A stretch of 64,000 nt of DNA from CADEEN01 sp963840805 (GTDB lineage: Bacteria; Pseudomonadota; Gammaproteobacteria; Burkholderiales; Burkholderiaceae_C). Where the stretch lies: the NCBI GenBank assembly GCA_963840805.1, contig CAWJAJ010000006.1:62001-126000 (forward strand), read 5' to 3'. A program made the position numbers and the translations under genes. The stretch's first letter is position 1. Every line of letters begins with the position of its first letter. The notes under the pieces are model-generated. The model saw nothing but the letters and a program-made list of their open reading frames with translations. It was not told where the DNA came from and searched no databases. Below, one piece after another: positions 60,645-64,000 of this stretch.

Positions 60645-61847
60645 CCGCGGCCGCGTCGGCGGCCACGCCGCGCGACTCGCTGGTGCCGTTCGGCGCGGTC
60701 AGCTTTGCCTACTTCGCGTCGATCGGGCTGTTCAACCCGTACGCGCCGTTGTGGTTCCAGTCGCTGGGCTTCTCGACGCTGGCGATCGGTGCCATCGCGT
60801 CGCTGCAGTCGTGGACGCGTGTCGTCGTGCCCTATGCCTGGAGCTGGATCGGCGACCACTGGGGCCACGGCGCACGTCGCGTCGATCTGCTGCGCATCGC
60901 CACCGCGCTGATCGTCGCCGCCTCGCTGGGGCTGCTGACGTCCACCGACCCGGCCGTGGTGACGGCCATCGTGGTGCTGATCTTCCTGGCCAACGGTGCC
61001 GTCGTGCCGCTGTCCGAAGCCGCGGTGGCGCAGCACCTGACCACCGGGGAGGGGTTCGACGTCGGGCGCTACGGCCGCATGCGCGATGTGGGGTTCGGTC
61101 GGGTTCATGGCAGCGGTCAGCGTGTTCGGTGTGCTGCTGCAGGCCAGCGGGATCGCGGCCTTGCCGGGCTTCGTCGTGCTGGCGTTCGTGCTGCTGGCCG
61201 CGTCGACCTGGGGCTTGCCTCGCCACACCCATGCGACGGCAGCGACGCACGCGGCAGGGCGCGCCAGCGTCTGGCGCGTTCTCGCGCAACCGGTGGTGGC
61301 CTGGTTCTTCGCCGGCGTGTTCTTCACCGTGCTGGCCCACACCGCGCTGTATGCCTTCCTGTCGCTCTACCTCGATGCGCTGGGCTACGGCAAGGGCGCG
61401 GTCGGCGCGCTGTGGGCGGTGTCGGTGGCGGTCGAGATTGCGTTCTTCTGGACCCAGGGGCGGTGGTTCGCACGCTGGAGCGCGAACACCTGGCTGGTCG
61501 TGGCTGCGGTGGCGTCGGTGCTGCGCTTTGCCGCGATGGCGCTGCTCGGCGGCAGTTGGCTGGTGCTGGGGCTGGCGCAGAGCCTGCACGCGCTGACCTT
61601 CGCGGCGCACCACGCCGCCTGCATCAGCGTCATCGATCGCCACTTCCGCGGCCCGCTGCGCGGCCGCGGCCAGGCGCTCTACGCCACGCTCGGCTATGGA
61701 TTGTCGGGGGTGATCGGCGGCATTGCCGGTGGCGCCGTCAGCCAGCGCTGGGGTTTCCCGGCGCTGTTCGGCGCTGCCGCGCTGGTGGCGCTGGCCGCCG
61801 CCGCCTGCGCTTGGCGCAGCCTTGCGCTGGCGCGGCGAACGACGTGA
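60641..61847 (+). CDS. MFS transporter (HcaT/MFS_1-like)
   Basis: About 401 residues with 12 predicted membrane segments. N-terminus SLVPFGAVSFAYFASIGLFNPYAPLWFQ and GFSTLAIGAIASLQSWTRV match the 3-phenylpropionate transporter-like family. An indel near 61088 joins the two halves. GTG start at 60641 overlaps the aroC stop. Substrate unknown; the aroC link may be only positional. Confidence 0.85.
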
Positions 61848-62045
61848 TCGGGCGCCGAGTGAATCCCTGTGCCTGCGCGTTGCCCGAGCGCATTGGCGCC
61901 GGCGACGCAACGGCAGGCCGCACTGCGGTTACGCTGCGGGTTCGGCCGGGCCCCGTGGCCAATGCTTCCGTTGTTGCGGGGTCAGCCTCGGCCGCATCGC
62001 GCTCTCGCTAATCGGTATTGGGCCCCCGCTGAACGACACCGCATC

Positions 62046-63366
62046 ATGACGACGACTATCGCTTCACCCCCCGCCGATCCACGCCGCGAGCCGCGCGCGT
62101 TCCTGCGCGCGCTGTACGACTGCGCCGTCGAGCGCGCGATGCCCGCGCGCGTGATGGCCGGCCACCTGCCGGCGCCGCCGCAAGGGCGCACCGTCGTCAT
62201 CGGTGGCGGCAAGGCCAGTGGCGCGATGGCGGCGGCATTGGATGCGTTGTGGCCGGCCGCTGCGCCGCTGTCGGGCCTGGTGCTGACGCGCTACCACCAC
62301 ACGCCCCCGGCCTATGCGGCCCAGCCCGGGCGCATCCGCGTGCTCGAAGCCGCGCACCCGGTGCCCGACGAAGCCGGCCGCCAGGGTGCGCTGGCGATGC
62401 TCGAGACCGTGCGTGGCCTGACGGCCGACGACCTGGTGATCGCGCTCGTTTCCGGCGGCGGCTCGGCGCTGCTGTCGCTGCCGGTCGCCGGCCTGTCGTT
62501 CGAGGACAAGCAGCAGGTCAATCGCGCGCTGCTGGCGAGCGGGGCCTCGATCGACGAGATGAACTGCGTGCGCAAGCATCTCTCGGCGATCAAGGGCGGG
62601 CGCCTGGCCGCGGCCTGCGCGCCGGCGCCGGTGCTGACGCTGCTGATTTCCGACGTGCCGGGCGACGTGCCGGAGGTCATCGCCAGCGGCCCGACGCTGC
62701 CCGATCCGACCACCTGTGCCGACGCGTTGGCCATCATCGATCGCTACCGCATCACGCTGCCGGCGGCTGTGCGCGCCGGCCTGGAAAGCGGCGCCGGCGA
62801 GTCCCCGAAGCCGGGCGACCCGCGGTTCGCCGGCCATGCCGTGCGCATGATCGCAACGCCGCAGCAGAGCCTCGAGGCCGCCGCCGCGCTGGCGCGCAGC
62901 GCCGGCCTGGCGGCGCACATCCTGTCCGACGAGATCGAAGGCGAGTCGCGCGAGGTCGGCAAGGTCCACGCCGCGCTGGCGCGTGCCGTGGCGCGGCGAG
63001 GAACACCGTTCGCCAGACCCTGCGTGATCCTGTCGGGCGGAGAGACCACCGTGACGGTGCGCCAGCAGGGCGGTCGCGGCGGGCGCGCCGGTGAATTCGC
63101 GCTCGGCTGCGCACTGGCGCTGCAGGCCGAGCCGGGGGTCTACGTGCTCGCCGCCGACACCGACGGCATCGACGGCATCGAGGACAACGCCGGCGCCATC
63201 GTCACGCCCGACACGCTGGCCCGCGGCATCGGCGCGGGGCGTGTCGGCGGCAGGCTGCCTCGATCGCAACGACGCCTACAACTTCTTCGCGCCGATCGGG
63301 GATCTGGTCGTCACCGGGCCCACGTTCACCAACGTCAACGACTTCCGTGCCGTGCTGGTGGTGTGA
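62046..63366 (+). CDS. Glycerate 2-kinase (GckA/TtuD, MOFRL family)
   Basis: About 440 residues. GGGKASGAMAAALD near residue 60, LVSGGGSALLSLP, HLSAIKGGRLAAACAP, ISDVPGDVPEVIASGPTLPDPTT and a C-terminal MOFRL segment (GRAGEFALGCALAL, ADTDGIDGIEDNAGAIV, ending VNDFRAVLVV). Phosphorylates D-glycerate in glycerate, glyoxylate or tartrate use. An indel near 63245 shifts the last 40 residues. This family is sometimes misnamed hydroxypyruvate reductase. Confidence 0.9.
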
Positions 63367-63493
63367 CGGCACGGCCCGGGTGCCGCGCCATGTCTGATTG
63401 ACTTGGCGCAACACTGCTGCATCGGCTTCGGATCAGAGTTGGCTACACGGTGCCTCGGCGCCGCAGGTTTATCCGTCGAAGATTTCTCGCGCA

Positions 63494-64000
63494 ATGAACG
63501 ACCAAGCGATAGCCATGTCCCCAGCCGTCGACGTCCCGACGCCGGTTGCGGCGCCGATCGGCCGCCGCTTCTGGCAGCAAGTGCTCGATGTCAGCACCGT
63601 TGCTGACGGCCGCTGACGCGCAAGCGCTCGAGGCGCTGGCGGTCGAGCGCTCGCTGGCCGGCGGCGACTGGATCTTCACGCACCGCACGCCGGCCCGCAC
63701 GCTGGTGCTGCTGCTCGAAGGATCGGCCTCGCTGGGCCACAGCGACGGCGCAGCGATGGCGCCAGAGCGGGTGCTGCACGGCCCGGCCTGGCTCGATGCG
63801 GCGTCGGCATGGTTGGGCGGCGCCACCCACACGCTCGATGCACGCGCGCTCGGTGCCGTGCGGGTGGTCGACCTGCCGCGGGCGGCGCTGCAGGCGCTGC
63901 TGCTGCAACGACCGACGCTGGCGCCGGGCTTCCTGGCCGCGCTGGCGCAGGAGGTACAACGCCTGTCGATGCAAACGCACGAGTTGCTGCACAAGGACGC
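63494..64000 (+). CDS. Cyclic nucleotide-binding (Crp/Fnr-like) protein, partial
   Basis: Runs off the right edge. Start MNDQAIAMSPAVDVP at 63494, then an indel near 63600 into a frame reading LLTAADAQALEALAVER and GDWIFTHRTPARTLVLLLEGSASLG, the cNMP-binding beta-roll pattern. The usual PRU motif for cAMP is not clear. The DNA-binding end, if any, is outside. It may be a Crp-like regulator or a non-DNA-binding sensor. Confidence 0.6.

Overview
The window is GC-rich (roughly 68-70%) chromosomal DNA with a gene content typical of Burkholderiales. Markers include the polA/DUF2782/thrB/BPSS1780-type cluster, a Bug/TctC solute-binding protein, a type-2 GMP reductase, PimC/PimD-type acyl-CoA dehydrogenases, an AscD-like reductase, and interspersed palindromic repeats like those of Rubrivivax/Leptothrix/Methylibium-type genomes. 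The order is my inference; no rRNA or other strain marker is present. Genes are dense, with many 1-4 bp start/stop overlaps and several convergent tail overlaps.

Layout. 1-6877 (minus strand): three tandem secreted subtilisin-like (S8) protease genes. The two with visible 3' ends finish in GVVMSE hexapeptide arrays. All three share an upstream region of about 200 bp containing two inverted repeats at invariant spacing; this is the most striking part of the window. 7103-11350: RsuA-type pseudouridine synthase, P1/S58 hydrolase and a two-subunit acyl-CoA dehydrogenase. 11443-13313: an EgtB/SenA-like protein lacking its expected iron histidines, then a long imperfect palindrome. 13314-24364: Bug receptor, M61 peptidase, DUF3108 protein, enoyl-CoA hydratase, GFA protein, CsgG-like protein, ferredoxin reductase, SDR protein, an HtrA-like pseudo-protease, rhomboid and tRNA-Leu(CAA). 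24451-34856: cysM, NUDIX, TusA-like, galU, a degenerate 2-hydroxyacid dehydrogenase, valS, S41 lipoprotein, gor and guaC. 35220-45522: a GGDEF/EAL protein, patatin, UvrD-type helicase, a small lipoprotein, phoX behind a clear Pho box, a BPSS1780-type membrane protein, thrB and DUF2782. 45585-56831: polA, a TetR/DUF1059 pair around a shared operator, EipA-like protein, an overlapping run of LpxH-like hydrolase, glycosyltransferase, ppk1 and sixA, an alpha/beta hydrolase and metY. 56919-64000: CBS protein, an IS110 element with a structured 5' non-coding end, interleaved inverted repeats, aroC, MFS transporter, glycerate kinase and a partial Crp-like protein.

Functional groups: extracellular proteolysis (S8 array), phosphate handling (Pho-box phoX; ppk1/sixA), envelope functions (LpxH-like hydrolase, glycosyltransferase, EipA, galU), sulfur amino acids (cysM, metY, TusA-like) and acyl-CoA metabolism.

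Caveat: many genes are interrupted by apparent single-base indels, densest from about 4.8 to 9.7 kb and again at 40.4-41.2 and 52-55.3 kb, while 13.3-40.4 kb is nearly clean. They hit housekeeping genes (ppk1, rsuA, the helicase) in conserved frames, so most are probably sequencing or assembly errors rather than true pseudogenes. Interrupted genes are given as one feature spanning the reconstructed gene.
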